Below are positions 48,716 through 57,703 of a stretch of DNA of 64,000 bases, piece by piece. The notes beneath the pieces were generated by a model. The model had not been told where the DNA came from and made no database searches. It saw only the letters and a list, made by a program, of their open reading frames with translations. Position numbers and translations under genes: made by a program. The DNA comes from DTU036 sp964346475 (GTDB lineage Bacteria > Bacillota > Clostridia > Peptostreptococcales > Acidaminobacteraceae). The stretch's first letter is position 1, and every line of letters starts with the position of its first letter. Location of the stretch: the NCBI GenBank assembly GCA_964346475.1, contig CAYFUM010000002.1:1-64000 (forward strand), read 5' to 3'.

Positions 48716-49629
48716 TATATGACCTTGATATAAAAATCTTCACAGGTTTGAACACAGTAGCTGCATAGAACACAGCGAGTCTCATCCACCACAGCCCTTC
48801 CATCTATAAGACTGAGGGCGGCCTGCTGACACCTTGCAACACATTTCCCACATCCAATACAGTAGGGATCGATAATCAGCCTTCGGCTTTTTTCTACAGA
48901 CCTGCTGCTGATCTTGCCTTCCATGACAGCAGCTAGATTGGCATCTACTTCCTCCCTGGACTGCATTCCTATGGCAAGAGCGTCAATGGAATCGAGACCA
49001 AGCACATATTCTAGGGCTTCACCGTAATTTTTTAAGAGGTGACCTCCACCAAGGGCCTTCATTGCAAATATGAACTTGCCCTTTTTCTTAGCATAGACAA
49101 GTGCTTCTTCCATATCCTCTCTACTGCCACCTATTATTCCTAGGCCTGCCTTATTAATGATAGGATGAATCACCTCTATAAGGGGATGCTCAGCGCCAGC
49201 TAAAACGCCCTGCACATAGTGGGTACTCATGCCTAGATGGCGGATGAAACCCTTCTTTTTCATTTCTGAGAAATACTCCAGAGCCTCGCCATGGCCTCTA
49301 AGGGTATGCTCACTTTCCTGTTCATGGAGCATCAAAATATCAACATAGTCTATCCCCATTCCCTCTAAGGCCTTTTCCAAGGATTCTTGGGCAGTTTTTT
49401 TGTCATAGGCATAGCACTTTGTTGAAACATAGATTTCTTCCCTTGGAAGCTCCCTGTTAAAAAATTCTTTAAAGAGGTGATAGGATTCGTAGATTTCAGC
49501 AGTATCAAAAAAGTTAATTCCCTTACTAAATGCATATTCCATAAGATCGGCAGCCCTTGCAGGAGAAAAATTCTGCTGCAAGGGACTTATTGTCAAGGCA
49601 CCAAAGCAGAGCTTTGAGAGTCTATCCAT
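48715..49629 (-). CDS. Aldo/keto reductase with C-terminal 2[4Fe-4S] ferredoxin domain
   Basis: A 304-residue oxidoreductase. The N-terminal aldo/keto reductase TIM barrel (about 1-235) shows FDTAEIYESY (catalytic Asp and Tyr), YVSTKCYAYDKKTAQE (Lys) and VDILMLHEQE (His). The C-terminus has two clusters, CIGCGKCVARC and CVLCSYCVQTC. This clostridial type probably couples ferredoxin and a carbonyl substrate; the substrate is unknown. ATG 49629 overlaps ireB by 8 bp. It is an insertion in an otherwise conserved housekeeping run. Confidence 0.88.
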   Translation of the reverse strand: MDRLSKLCFGALTISPLQQNFSPARAADLMEYAFSKGINFFDTAEIYESYHLFKEFFNRELPREEIYVSTKCYAYDKKTAQESLEKALEGMGIDYVDILMLHEQESEHTLRGHGEALEYFSEMKKKGFIRHLGMSTHYVQGVLAGAEHPLIEVIHPIINKAGLGIIGGSREDMEEALVYAKKKGKFIFAMKALGGGHLLKNYGEALEYVLGLDSIDALAIGMQSREEVDANLAAVMEGKISSRSVEKSRRLIIDPYCIGCGKCVARCQQAALSLIDGRAVVDETRCVLCSYCVQTCEDFYIKVI

Positions 49630-49873
49630 TATTCTCTAGGAAGTTCTTTAGGAGAATCTCTAGAATTTCATCTCGATCGACCTGCTTTATTATTATCCGG
49701 GCATCATTATGGCTAGTAATATAGGTGGGGTCTCCAGAAATTAAATAGCCAACCAACTGATTTACTGGATTATAACCCTTGTCCACCAGTGCTTTATAGA
49801 CTTTATTTAATACTTCCCTTGTCGCCTGGCTCTTTAAATCCTGGTTATTAAATCTTTGTGTATGGTTATTCAT
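49622..49873 (-). CDS. ireB: IreB family regulatory phosphoprotein
   Basis: An 83-residue protein of the UPF0297/IreB family: VLNKVYKALVDKGYNPVNQL, VGYLISGDPTYITSHNDAR and IIIKQVDRDEILEILLKNFL. In Enterococcus IreB is phosphorylated by the PASTA kinase IreK and restrains cephalosporin resistance; here the role is by family only. AGGAGG precedes ATG 49873, 8 bp after alaS. The alaS-ireB-ruvX order is standard. Confidence 0.93.
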   Translation of the reverse strand: MNNHTQRFNNQDLKSQATREVLNKVYKALVDKGYNPVNQLVGYLISGDPTYITSHNDARIIIKQVDRDEILEILLKNFLENNG

Positions 49874-49881
49874 AAGGCCTC

Positions 49882-52512
49882 CTAGTCTCTAGTCTTATAA
49901 ATTAATTCCTCTATCTCCTCTATAACATCCTTCAATTTATCTAAATCCTTGGCTCCTGCAGTAGCAAAGTGATCCCTTCCTCCACCGCCGCCACCAAGCA
50001 TTTTAGCTATCTTAGAAATAGTCTTCCCTGCTTTATACCCCTTATTCCTAGCTTTATCACCAGAAGCTGCAACCATGGTTATTTTGCCATCCAGAGTTGA
50101 AAAAAGAAGCACAAAGGCCGACTGATCCTGGGATAGAATCTGATCAGAAAGAGTCTTTAAACCATCCATAGCCTGGTCCTCAAAGACCTTGACATATAGG
50201 TGGATGCCATCTACTAGACGTCGGTCTGATACCATATCCTTTATTATATCACTTCCAACTCTATCCTTCAATTGTCGTATTTCTTTTTCTAAAGCTTTCT
50301 TATCCTCCTGCAGTTGGTGGATTCTCTTTGGTAGATCTTCCACGCTACTTTTAAAGAGATCCGCACTTTCTAAAAGTAATCTCTCCTGCTTTTTAACATA
50401 GTCTAAAGCTTTATTTCCAGTTAAGGCCTCTATCCTTCTTATACCCGAGGCTATTCCCCGTTCACCAAGTAAGACGAAGAGGCCAATCTGGGAGAGGTGG
50501 TCCACGTGGGTACCTCCACAGAGTTCAACTGAACTCCCCATGGTGACGACCCTGACATGCTCATCATATTTTTCACTAAAGAGAGCTTTTGCGCCCTTTT
50601 TCTTAGCCTCTTCAAGCTCAGAGAAGCTCACATCGACACTGTGATCCCTGAGGATATTGCTATTAACTATGCTCTCTATCTTCTCTAGTTGCTCCTGGGT
50701 AAGGGGTTCAAAATAGTTAAAATCAAAGCGCAGCCTGTTTTCATCCACTAGAGAGCCAGCCTGCTGGACACCCTCTCCTAGGACGCTTATAAGGGCTTCG
50801 TGGAGTAGGTGGGTAGCACTGTGATTTCTAGCAGTAGAATCCCTTTGATCCCTATCTACTATCACCTCTATTAGGTCTCCCCTGCGTAGTTCCCCCCTTA
50901 GAGCATGAACCTGGTGTAGATAGAGTCCTTCATTTTTTTCCACGGTTTTTACATTTAGGAGGTTATGCTCACTTTCCATATACCCCCAGTCTCCTACCTG
51001 GCCTCCACCTGTGGCATAGAAGGTGGTCTTGTCCAGAATTACAAGACCTGATTCACCTGCATCCATGCTAGTCCTAAGTTCATTATCAACAATAATCTCC
51101 AGGACCTGGGCATCTGTTTTAAGCTGACTATAACCTAAAAACTCAGTACTAGTTACCTTTGAAAGATATTTTTGGATATCATCTCGCCAGCCTATGCCAT
51201 CCTTATCCAGCTGGGCCCGAGAGGTTTCCCTCTGTCTTGCCATGTGTTCATCAAAGCCTAGGACGTCCACATCATAGCCCTCTTCTTCCAAAATTTCCTG
51301 GGTTAAACTTAGAGGAAAGCCATAGGTGTCATATAATCTAAAAGCCCTCGCCCCATCCAGCTTTTTCTCACCCTCTTTTATCATTTCCTTGCTAATATCC
51401 TCTAAATAGAGCATACCCCTTCTCAGGGTCTGGTGAAACTTTTCCTCTTCAAGATCTATCATATGAAGGATTGTATCCTCTCTATTTTCAAGCTCTGGAT
51501 ATCCTTCCTTATAAACTTCTATGCTTTTTTTAGTCAGTCTATGAAGCTGCCTATCCTCTTGACCTAACAGATAGAGTTGCAGGCTAGCCCTCCTGATGAG
51601 TTTTCTAAGTACATAGCCCCTGCCCTCATTGCTGGGAACAACCCCATCGCTGACAAGAAACATCATACTCCTTACGTGGTCAGCAATTACTCGCATTCTC
51701 TGATTGGTCTGCTCATCGCTGGGATAGATCTTACCAGCTATTTCTCCAATTAGAAGAAGAAGCTCCTGCATAAGATCAATCTCATAGACAGAATTCTTAC
51801 CCTGCAAAACCATTGCTAGTCTTTCAAGACCCATGCCAGTATCGATGTTCTTGGTCTCCAGGAGGGCGTAGCTGCCATCTTCCTGTTTATCAAATTGAGT
51901 AAAGACATGGTTCCAAACCTCAATATACTGATCACAATCACAGCCTGGCTTGTGGTCAGGGTCTCCACAACCATACTCCTCTCCCCTATCATAATAGATC
52001 TCAGAACAGGGGCCACAGGGACCTAGGCCTATTTCCCAGAAGTTATGTTCCTTACCCAGTTTAACTATCCGCTCTTCAGGAAAATTAAGATGATCTTTCC
52101 AAATGTAATAGGCCTCATCATCCTCTTCATAGACACTGGCCCAAAGTTTTTCCCTAGGTATATTCATTTTCTCTGTGAGAAATTCTAGCCCCCAGCTCAA
52201 ACTCTCCTTTTTAAAATAATCACCAAAGGAGAAATTTCCTAGCATCTCAAAGAAGGTCAGGTGGCGAGCAGTTTTTCCAACCTCATCAATATCACCTACT
52301 CGGACACACTTCTGACAGGTGGCCATTCTCTTATTGGGAGGTTCCGCTTGACCAGTAAAATACTTTTTTAAAGGCGCCATTCCAGCACCTACTAGCAAAA
52401 TACTGGGGTCATCCTCTGGAATTAAACTATAGCTGTTTACAACCGTGTGATCCTTTGATTTGAAAAAATCAAGAAATTCCTTTCTAATCTCTGTGCTGGA
52501 TTTTGCTTTCAT
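49882..52512 (-). CDS. alaS: Alanyl-tRNA synthetase
   Basis: An 876-residue class II synthetase. The N-terminal catalytic part has GAGMAPLKKYFTGQAEPPNK, RHLTFFEMLGNFSFGDYFKK (motif 1-2 region); the editing domain has ARNHSATHLLHEAL and ELCGGTHVDHLSQIG (zinc-binding HxxxH and CxxxH). The C-Ala region has LGGGGGGRDHFATAGAKD. Normal length. Controlled by an alanine T-box upstream. ATG 52512 has AGGAGG about ten bases upstream. Confidence 0.97.
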   Translation of the reverse strand: MKAKSSTEIRKEFLDFFKSKDHTVVNSYSLIPEDDPSILLVGAGMAPLKKYFTGQAEPPNKRMATCQKCVRVGDIDEVGKTARHLTFFEMLGNFSFGDYFKKESLSWGLEFLTEKMNIPREKLWASVYEEDDEAYYIWKDHLNFPEERIVKLGKEHNFWEIGLGPCGPCSEIYYDRGEEYGCGDPDHKPGCDCDQYIEVWNHVFTQFDKQEDGSYALLETKNIDTGMGLERLAMVLQGKNSVYEIDLMQELLLLIGEIAGKIYPSDEQTNQRMRVIADHVRSMMFLVSDGVVPSNEGRGYVLRKLIRRASLQLYLLGQEDRQLHRLTKKSIEVYKEGYPELENREDTILHMIDLEEEKFHQTLRRGMLYLEDISKEMIKEGEKKLDGARAFRLYDTYGFPLSLTQEILEEEGYDVDVLGFDEHMARQRETSRAQLDKDGIGWRDDIQKYLSKVTSTEFLGYSQLKTDAQVLEIIVDNELRTSMDAGESGLVILDKTTFYATGGGQVGDWGYMESEHNLLNVKTVEKNEGLYLHQVHALRGELRRGDLIEVIVDRDQRDSTARNHSATHLLHEALISVLGEGVQQAGSLVDENRLRFDFNYFEPLTQEQLEKIESIVNSNILRDHSVDVSFSELEEAKKKGAKALFSEKYDEHVRVVTMGSSVELCGGTHVDHLSQIGLFVLLGERGIASGIRRIEALTGNKALDYVKKQERLLLESADLFKSSVEDLPKRIHQLQEDKKALEKEIRQLKDRVGSDIIKDMVSDRRLVDGIHLYVKVFEDQAMDGLKTLSDQILSQDQSAFVLLFSTLDGKITMVAASGDKARNKGYKAGKTISKIAKMLGGGGGGRDHFATAGAKDLDKLKDVIEEIEELIYKTRD

Positions 52513-52524
52513 CTTTTAATTTCC

Positions 52525-52708
52525 TCCTAAAAAAAAGAAGCCACTCAAAGGTAGGGACGCCTCGGCGCGGTACCACCCTACTTATCCCAAAAGGGATCAC
52601 TCTGAGATGACTTTTTACTTGTTTTATTTCCTTTGATGAGAATTGGCGTGAATCTGCAGATTTCCACCCTGCTCTGCTCTCTATAAGACTCTAAATTCTC
52701 AGAAATTT
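52525..52708 (-). ncRNA. T-box leader of alaS, alanine specifier
   Basis: On the minus strand the T-box motif AGGGTGGTACCGCG spans 52566-52579, followed by the CGTCCCT partner and a terminator T-run of eight (about 52533-52540). A stem I base is formed by GAGAATT (52694-52700) and AATTCTC (52638-52644). The triplet next to it, GCC (52645-52647) followed by A, is an alanine codon in the specifier position. Uncharged tRNA-Ala should switch on alaS. Confidence 0.9.
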
Positions 52709-52714
52709 AGCCAT

Positions 52715-52720
52715 ATTATA
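52715..52720 (-). promoter_or_regulatory. -10 element of the alaS T-box promoter
   Basis: Minus-strand TATAAT overlapping the end of the mnmA gene; at 17 bp upstream lies TAGCAC, a weak -35. Initiation would be a few bases before T-box stem I, so alaS and genes after it can be read independently of iscR. Confidence 0.55.
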
Positions 52721-53768
52721 ACACGGAATCTCTTATTGTGCTAGTTTTTTTAATAATTCCCCCACCATAAATGTAATCCCCCTTATATAGGACCAGGGAC
52801 TGACCTGGGGTTGGTGCTCTTAGGGGTTCATCAAACTTTGCGTAAAGTAGATCTTCCTTGAGACGCTTTACCCTACAGCTATAAGCCTTTTGAGAATACC
52901 TAATCTTTCCCTTGAGTTCTACTTCTCCACCCTCCTTAAGATCTTCGTAGATAAAGTTTATATTATCTGCATAGACCTCATCAGTGAAAAGCTCGTCCTC
53001 GCTGCTTAATTGAACGGTTTTTGTACTAGCATCTATATCCTTTACATAGAGGGGGTGAGAGTAGCTAATTCCCAGGCCCCTTCTTTGACCAATGGTGTAG
53101 GCCTCTATACCTTTATGGTCTCCTAAATCCCTATCCTGGTGTTTAAATCGTCCCACGCTAAGGTTTGTTTTAGTCTTTAAAAAATCCAGATGATCTCCAC
53201 TGGGAATAAAACATATATCCTGGCTATCCTTCTTCTCATAATTAGGAAGGTCTATTTCTTCACCAATCCTTCTTACCTCTTCCTTTGTCAGATTAGCCAG
53301 AGGAAATAGAAGCCGTGATAGCTGGTCTTGTCTCAGCCTATAGAGCATATAGCTCTGGTCCTTGCTAGAATCCAGACCCTGCCTGAGAAGAAACCTATCC
53401 CCTACTTCCAGCCTGCTGTAATGGCCAGTGGAGACATACTGGGCTCCCAGCCTATCGGCCTCATCTATTAGAAGTTTGAACTTTACAGTCTCATTGCAGT
53501 TAACACAGGGATTTGGAGTCTCACCCCTTTTATAGGCCTCAATAAAGGGCCCTATAACCTTCTTTTCAAAATAATCCCTGGCCTCCAGGACTTTAAAGGG
53601 AATACCAAGATGTTGGCAGACCCTTCTGGCATCTTCTATACCCTCGACTGCATGTTCTTGTAAATAGAGATAGACCCCAAAAACCTCATAACCCTTGTCC
53701 AAAAGAAGATGAGCAGATACTGCCGAATCGACACCTCCGCTCACTCCTAAAACCACCCTAGTGTTCAT
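52716..53768 (-). CDS. mnmA: tRNA-specific 2-thiouridylase MnmA
   Basis: A 350-residue enzyme that thiolates U34 in tRNA for Lys, Glu and Gln. The PP-loop is VVLGVSGGVDSAVSAHLL; the catalytic cysteines are in NPCVNCNETVKF and KDSQDICFIPSGD; GQRRGLGISYSHPLYV is typical. ATG 53768 is chosen because it gives the family start MNTRVVLGVSGG and overlaps iscU by 11 bp. Sulfur comes from the IscS encoded upstream in the same run. Confidence 0.95.
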   Translation of the reverse strand: MNTRVVLGVSGGVDSAVSAHLLLDKGYEVFGVYLYLQEHAVEGIEDARRVCQHLGIPFKVLEARDYFEKKVIGPFIEAYKRGETPNPCVNCNETVKFKLLIDEADRLGAQYVSTGHYSRLEVGDRFLLRQGLDSSKDQSYMLYRLRQDQLSRLLFPLANLTKEEVRRIGEEIDLPNYEKKDSQDICFIPSGDHLDFLKTKTNLSVGRFKHQDRDLGDHKGIEAYTIGQRRGLGISYSHPLYVKDIDASTKTVQLSSEDELFTDEVYADNINFIYEDLKEGGEVELKGKIRYSQKAYSCRVKRLKEDLLYAKFDEPLRAPTPGQSLVLYKGDYIYGGGIIKKTSTIRDSVL

Positions 53769-54186
53769 GTTCTTCATCGGGGTCAAAACCATCCAGTTCT
53801 GGAAAATGCTTGTTATTTCTATTGGCATAGTCCAGTATAGCCGCCTTTAAGGCCTGCTCTGCCAGTACTGAACAGTGGACCTTAATTGTGGGTAGACCAC
53901 CCAGTTCAGTTAAAACATCTTTATTGGTAATCTTTAGAGCATCCTTAATAGACTTACCCTTTATAAGTTCGGTTGCTATGGAAGAGGAAGCCACAGCACT
54001 GCCACAGCCAAAGGTTTTAAACTTTATATCCTCTATTATTTCATCTTCATTTATTTTAAGGCTCATCCTCATGATGTCACCACAACGAATATTGCCAACC
54101 TCTCCAACTCCATCGGGGTTTTCAATTTCGCCTACATTGCGGGGGTTCATAAAATGATCCATCACCTTGTCATTGTACATAGCCAT
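53758..54186 (-). CDS. iscU: Fe-S cluster scaffold protein IscU (NifU N-terminal type)
   Basis: A 142-residue scaffold on which clusters are built. The three ligand cysteines are in NIRCGDIM, FKTFGCGSAVASSS and KVHCSVLAEQAL. YNDKVMDHFMNPRNVGEI opens the protein. The tail DPDEEHEH is acidic and histidine-containing. AGGAAA precedes ATG 54186, 1 bp after iscS. Confidence 0.95.
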   Translation of the reverse strand: MAMYNDKVMDHFMNPRNVGEIENPDGVGEVGNIRCGDIMRMSLKINEDEIIEDIKFKTFGCGSAVASSSIATELIKGKSIKDALKITNKDVLTELGGLPTIKVHCSVLAEQALKAAILDYANRNNKHFPELDGFDPDEEHEH

Positions 54187-54187
54187 C

Positions 54188-55354
54188 TTATTTCCTCATT
54201 TCTTCTTCATAAAGTGGAGACATGTCCCTGAGCTTTTGGATAATAGGAGGAAGTTTTTCTATAACTATATCTATATCTTCCTCACTAGTACCATCGCCAA
54301 GACTCATCCTAAGTGAACCATGGGCAATCTCATGGCTGAGGCCAATACCCATAAGTACGTGGGAGGGATCTAGACTGCCACTGGTACAGGCCGAACCAGA
54401 GCTAGCTGCTATACCAGCCATATCAAGCATAAGAAGAATACTCTCCCCCTCAATAAACTTAAAGGAAATATTGACATTGCCTGGCAGCCTCTTAGTTGGA
54501 TGGCCGTTCAGCTTACTATGGGGGATTTTTTCCATAAGACCATTAATTAGTTTGTCTCTTAAAGTGCTTAACCTTTCTATATGGTTTTTCATATCCTTTT
54601 GTGCAAGTTCACAGGCCTTGGCAAAGGCTATGATAGAAGGCAGGTTATCAGTTCCACCTCTATAGCCCTTCTCTTGGGCGCCGCCGTGAATAAAAGCGTA
54701 GGGCCGAATATTTTTCCTTATAAAAAGGCCCCCAACACCCTTGGGTCCGTATAACTTATGGGCAGAAAAACTCATCATGTCAATATTTGAATTAGAAAGA
54801 TCTATTGGTACATTGCCCAGGGCCTGGACAGCATCAGTGTGAAAAAGAACCCCGTGTTTCCTAGCTACAGCACCGATTTCCTCTATGGGCATGATTGTGC
54901 CAATCTCGTTGTTACCATAGAAAATAGAAATTAAAATTGTATCCTCTCTGATGGCTGCTTCCACCTGCTCTGGACTTACTAGTCCGTATTCATCCACTGG
55001 TAAAAAGGTTACATCATAGCCTTCTTTTACAGCCTCTTCCATGGTGTGGAGGATCGCATGATGCTCTATAGCAGTTGTAATCATATGCCTACCCTTTCGG
55101 GTCTTTTTAGCAATATGTACAGCCCAGTTATCAGACTCGGTTCCCCCAGAGGTAAAGTATATCTCCCTAGGTTCTGCCCCTAGAAAGCCAGCTATACTCG
55201 CCCTGGACCTGGCTAGATCTTCCTTCCCAGCCTGGCCATAGCTATGGGCGCTGGCAGCATTAGAATTATGGTTCTTTAAAGCATCAACTAGAACTTCAAA
55301 GACCTCGGGTTTTAAGTAGGTAGTTGCAGAATTATCCAAATAGATTTTTTTCAT
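54188..55354 (-). CDS. iscS: Cysteine desulfurase IscS/NifS
   Basis: A 388-residue PLP enzyme that takes sulfur from cysteine for Fe-S clusters and tRNA thiolation. YLDNSATTYLKPEV opens it; the PLP lysine is in SFSAHKLYGPKGVGG and the active-site Cys in ASSGSACTSGSLDPSHVLM. It overlaps iscR by 4 bp and lies next to iscU and mnmA, both sulfur acceptors. Confidence 0.96.
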   Translation of the reverse strand: MKKIYLDNSATTYLKPEVFEVLVDALKNHNSNAASAHSYGQAGKEDLARSRASIAGFLGAEPREIYFTSGGTESDNWAVHIAKKTRKGRHMITTAIEHHAILHTMEEAVKEGYDVTFLPVDEYGLVSPEQVEAAIREDTILISIFYGNNEIGTIMPIEEIGAVARKHGVLFHTDAVQALGNVPIDLSNSNIDMMSFSAHKLYGPKGVGGLFIRKNIRPYAFIHGGAQEKGYRGGTDNLPSIIAFAKACELAQKDMKNHIERLSTLRDKLINGLMEKIPHSKLNGHPTKRLPGNVNISFKFIEGESILLMLDMAGIAASSGSACTSGSLDPSHVLMGIGLSHEIAHGSLRMSLGDGTSEEDIDIVIEKLPPIIQKLRDMSPLYEEEMRK

Positions 55355-55770
55355 ATTCCTAAGTCCTTATCCACAAGATCCTTCAGATTTGTGTTATTTA
55401 TTAATTCCGTTACATCATTCTCTATCCTATTCCATAGGGGCCGGGTGAGGCAGTTCTCAGGATCCTCACAGACATCAGAACATTTTTTTCCTTGACAACC
55501 AGTTGAAACAATCTGACCCTCCAAAACAGCTAGGATTTCTCCTGCTGTTATAGAAGAAGCCTCTCGGGATAAAAAATATCCACCCTTAGCACCTCTGGTG
55601 CTTTCTACGAGTCCACTGGATTTTAAGTCCCTAAAAATTTGTTCTAAATAGCGCTGGGAGAGTTTTAGATTTTTTGCAATTTGTGATAGGGCCATTGGCT
55701 CTTTATCCTCTTTTGCTGCTAACTCACACATAGCCGCAAGTCCGTAGCGCCCCTTGGTAGTAAGATTCAT
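55351..55770 (-). CDS. iscR: Rrf2 family regulator, IscR-like
   Basis: A 139-residue repressor. The winged helix (MNLTTKGRYGLAAMCELAAK; LKLSQRYLEQIFRDLKSSGL) is followed by a cysteine-rich region CQGKKCSDVCEDPENC, which could hold an Fe-S cluster. Position before iscS-iscU supports IscR-type control of cluster assembly; CymR-like cysteine control is an alternative. ATG 55770 has AGGAG. Strong promoter upstream. Confidence 0.9.
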   Translation of the reverse strand: MNLTTKGRYGLAAMCELAAKEDKEPMALSQIAKNLKLSQRYLEQIFRDLKSSGLVESTRGAKGGYFLSREASSITAGEILAVLEGQIVSTGCQGKKCSDVCEDPENCLTRPLWNRIENDVTELINNTNLKDLVDKDLGI

Positions 55771-55800
55771 TTTGATCTCCTAGTAATTTAGTGTAGTTAA

Positions 55801-55829
55801 AGTATAATCTTGCCCAAGGGTCAAGTCAA
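55801..55829 (-). promoter_or_regulatory. Promoter of the iscR run
   Basis: On the minus strand: -35 TTGACT (55824-55829), 17-bp spacer, -10 TATACT (55801-55806), about 30 bases before the iscR ATG. An Rrf2 operator may overlap it, but I cannot define one. Confidence 0.75.
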
Positions 55830-55886
55830 GCCTATTAAATTATTGTTTAACAAAGTATAAAAATCCAAAATAATTTTCTAGATAGT

Positions 55887-55915
55887 TTTATACGTCTATT
55901 AAAAGATGTTATAAT
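55887..55915 (+). promoter_or_regulatory. Promoter candidate of ilvE
   Basis: -35-like TTTATA (55887-55892), 17-bp spacer, consensus -10 TATAAT (55910-55915), 22 bases before the ATG. Confidence 0.5.
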
Positions 55916-55937
55916 TGCCAAAAGAAAGGATAAAATT

Positions 55938-56951
55938 ATGAAAAATCTAGATTGGAATAACCTGGGCTTTTCCTTTAGGGAAACCAATGCCATGTTTGTC
56001 GCACACTATAGGGATGGAAGCTGGGATGAGGGTAAACTCGTAAATGATAATCACTTAAATATAAGTGCAGCCTCAGCAGCCCTCCACTATGGCCAGCAGT
56101 GCTTTGAAGGAATGAAGGCCTATAGGGCCAAGGATGGTAGAATCCTACTTTTTAGACCGGAAGAAAATGCAAAAAGAATGCAGGAGTCAGCAAAGAGACT
56201 GCTTATGGCTGAGGTGCCCCTGGACCTCTTTGTTAAGGCGGTTAACGATACTGTCCTAGCCAACGAGGAGTACATACCACCCTATGGAAGTGGTGGAACC
56301 CTGTATATAAGACCCTTTTTAATTGGCGTAGGCCACAATATAGGAATCGGACCTGCTCCTGAATACATCTTTTGTATCTTTGTCACCCCTGTTGGAGCCT
56401 ATTTCAAGGGGGGACTCAAACCCGTTGACTTTGTCACCACCAGCTATGATAGAGCAGCCCCTCAAGGAACTGGAAGGGCCAAGGTGGGTGGAAACTATGC
56501 TGCCAGTCTCCTTCCAAACAAACTGGCCAAGGAGGGCGGATATGCAGATGCAATATATCTAGACCCTGCTACCCACACAAAAATTGAAGAGGTTGGAGCG
56601 GCCAATTTCTATGGTATTACAGCTAAGGGTGAATTTATAACCCCTGTATCACCCTCAATTCTTGGAAGTATAACCAAATACTCCCTGCTGCAAATAGCTA
56701 GGGATTTGGGACTAGAGGCCAAGGAGGAAGATGTTTACATTGACCAGTTAGATAAATTTACCGAGGCTGGTGCCTGTGGCACAGCAGCAGTAATCTCTCC
56801 CATTGGTTCAATCACCCATCAGGGTGAAAAGCATGTTTTCTACAGCGAAGGTGAAGTTGGCCCTATTACAAAAAAACTCTATGATAGACTTACAGGGATT
56901 CAGTTCGGTGATCTTGAGGATGAGCACAACTGGGTCTACCAGGTAAAATAA
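55938..56951 (+). CDS. ilvE: Branched-chain amino-acid aminotransferase
   Basis: A 337-residue class IV PLP transaminase that interconverts Val, Leu and Ile with their 2-oxoacids. Features are ALHYGQQCFEGMKAYRAKDG, YIRPFLIGVG, the PLP lysine in GRAKVGGNYAASLLP, IEEVGAANFYGI and EAGACGTAAVISPIG. AAAGGA precedes ATG 55938. It could feed branched-chain 2-oxoacids to the ferredoxin oxidoreductase encoded at 26.6-29.3 kb; that link is inferred. Single gene with a strong terminator. Confidence 0.95.
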   Translation: MKNLDWNNLGFSFRETNAMFVAHYRDGSWDEGKLVNDNHLNISAASAALHYGQQCFEGMKAYRAKDGRILLFRPEENAKRMQESAKRLLMAEVPLDLFVKAVNDTVLANEEYIPPYGSGGTLYIRPFLIGVGHNIGIGPAPEYIFCIFVTPVGAYFKGGLKPVDFVTTSYDRAAPQGTGRAKVGGNYAASLLPNKLAKEGGYADAIYLDPATHTKIEEVGAANFYGITAKGEFITPVSPSILGSITKYSLLQIARDLGLEAKEEDVYIDQLDKFTEAGACGTAAVISPIGSITHQGEKHVFYSEGEVGPITKKLYDRLTGIQFGDLEDEHNWVYQVK

Positions 56952-56986
56952 AAAAAGGATTAGGAGCCCAGCTCCTAATCTTTTTT
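56951..56986. terminator. Bidirectional terminator between ilvE and cblS
   Basis: GATTAGGAGC (56958-56967) and GCTCCTAATC (56971-56980) form a perfect 10-bp stem with a 3-nt loop, flanked by six A and six T. The cblS stop codon lies inside the stem, so it serves both genes. Confidence 0.88.
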
Positions 56987-57703
56987 ATATAGCCTTCCTA
57001 CTATATTTACAGGAAGACCCAGCTCAGAAAGTTCTTCCCTATATCGGGCCCTTGCACTGCAAAGTACTACAGTACTAGGTCCTGCAGATTTTGTAAGTAG
57101 ATCACCTTCAATCAGAAATTCAATATCTAAGCCATGGCTTCTAGCCATATCTAAAGCTTCCTGGCCAATTCCCCTGCTACCTACAGGAAGGATATCACCA
57201 ACAAAGGGGAGCTCTCTAAGAAGCTTTAGGTGGTAAAGGGTCATAATCTCCCCCCTATCCTCCAGGACTTCTCTTCCAACCTTAGGCAGGCCAAGGGCGA
57301 AGACATAATCATTTTCCAGGGCCCTGGGAAAGCTAAAGCTCCCATCAACTAGAGCCAGGACTGTAATCCCAGCCCCAGTTTCCAGGGTTGGGATGTTTTC
57401 TTCTGTGCTGCCATTTATAGCTAGAGGATCAAGACCTGCTTTTGCCATTATCTCTTTGACTCCCTGGATAATTTCCTCCCCTGTTGTTTCCATCTCATTG
57501 GCTATGGGAAGAAAAACATAACTTGGTTTTGCACCTATTGCTAGGATCTCAAAAAAGGGCACCTGGGCAAGAAACCTTCCCAGGCTCTCGTTGTCGATTT
57601 TTATTGTATCACCTTTTTTGGACCCAATACCACCACTGCTATCACAGGCAAAAATCAGCTTTTTCTCGCCAATGTCAAGTATGGTAAGATCACGATATCT
57701 CAT
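56975..57703 (-). CDS. cblS: Alpha-ribazole kinase CblS-like (AIR synthase-related)
   Basis: A 242-residue protein of the AIRS/ThiL-type ATP-binding superfamily: LIFACDSSGGIGSKKGDTIK and an AIRS C-terminal half (VFALGLPKVGREVLEDRGEI; GDILPVGSRGIGQEALDMAR; LTKSAGPSTVVLCSA). Its place after an S-component transporter and cobU-cobS-cobC matches the CblT-CblS pair of Listeria and Geobacillus, which imports and phosphorylates alpha-ribazole, replacing CobT. Family assignment is by context and fold motif. Overlaps cblT by 14 bp. Confidence 0.78.
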   Translation of the reverse strand: MRYRDLTILDIGEKKLIFACDSSGGIGSKKGDTIKIDNESLGRFLAQVPFFEILAIGAKPSYVFLPIANEMETTGEEIIQGVKEIMAKAGLDPLAINGSTEENIPTLETGAGITVLALVDGSFSFPRALENDYVFALGLPKVGREVLEDRGEIMTLYHLKLLRELPFVGDILPVGSRGIGQEALDMARSHGLDIEFLIEGDLLTKSAGPSTVVLCSARARYREELSELGLPVNIVGRLYKKD

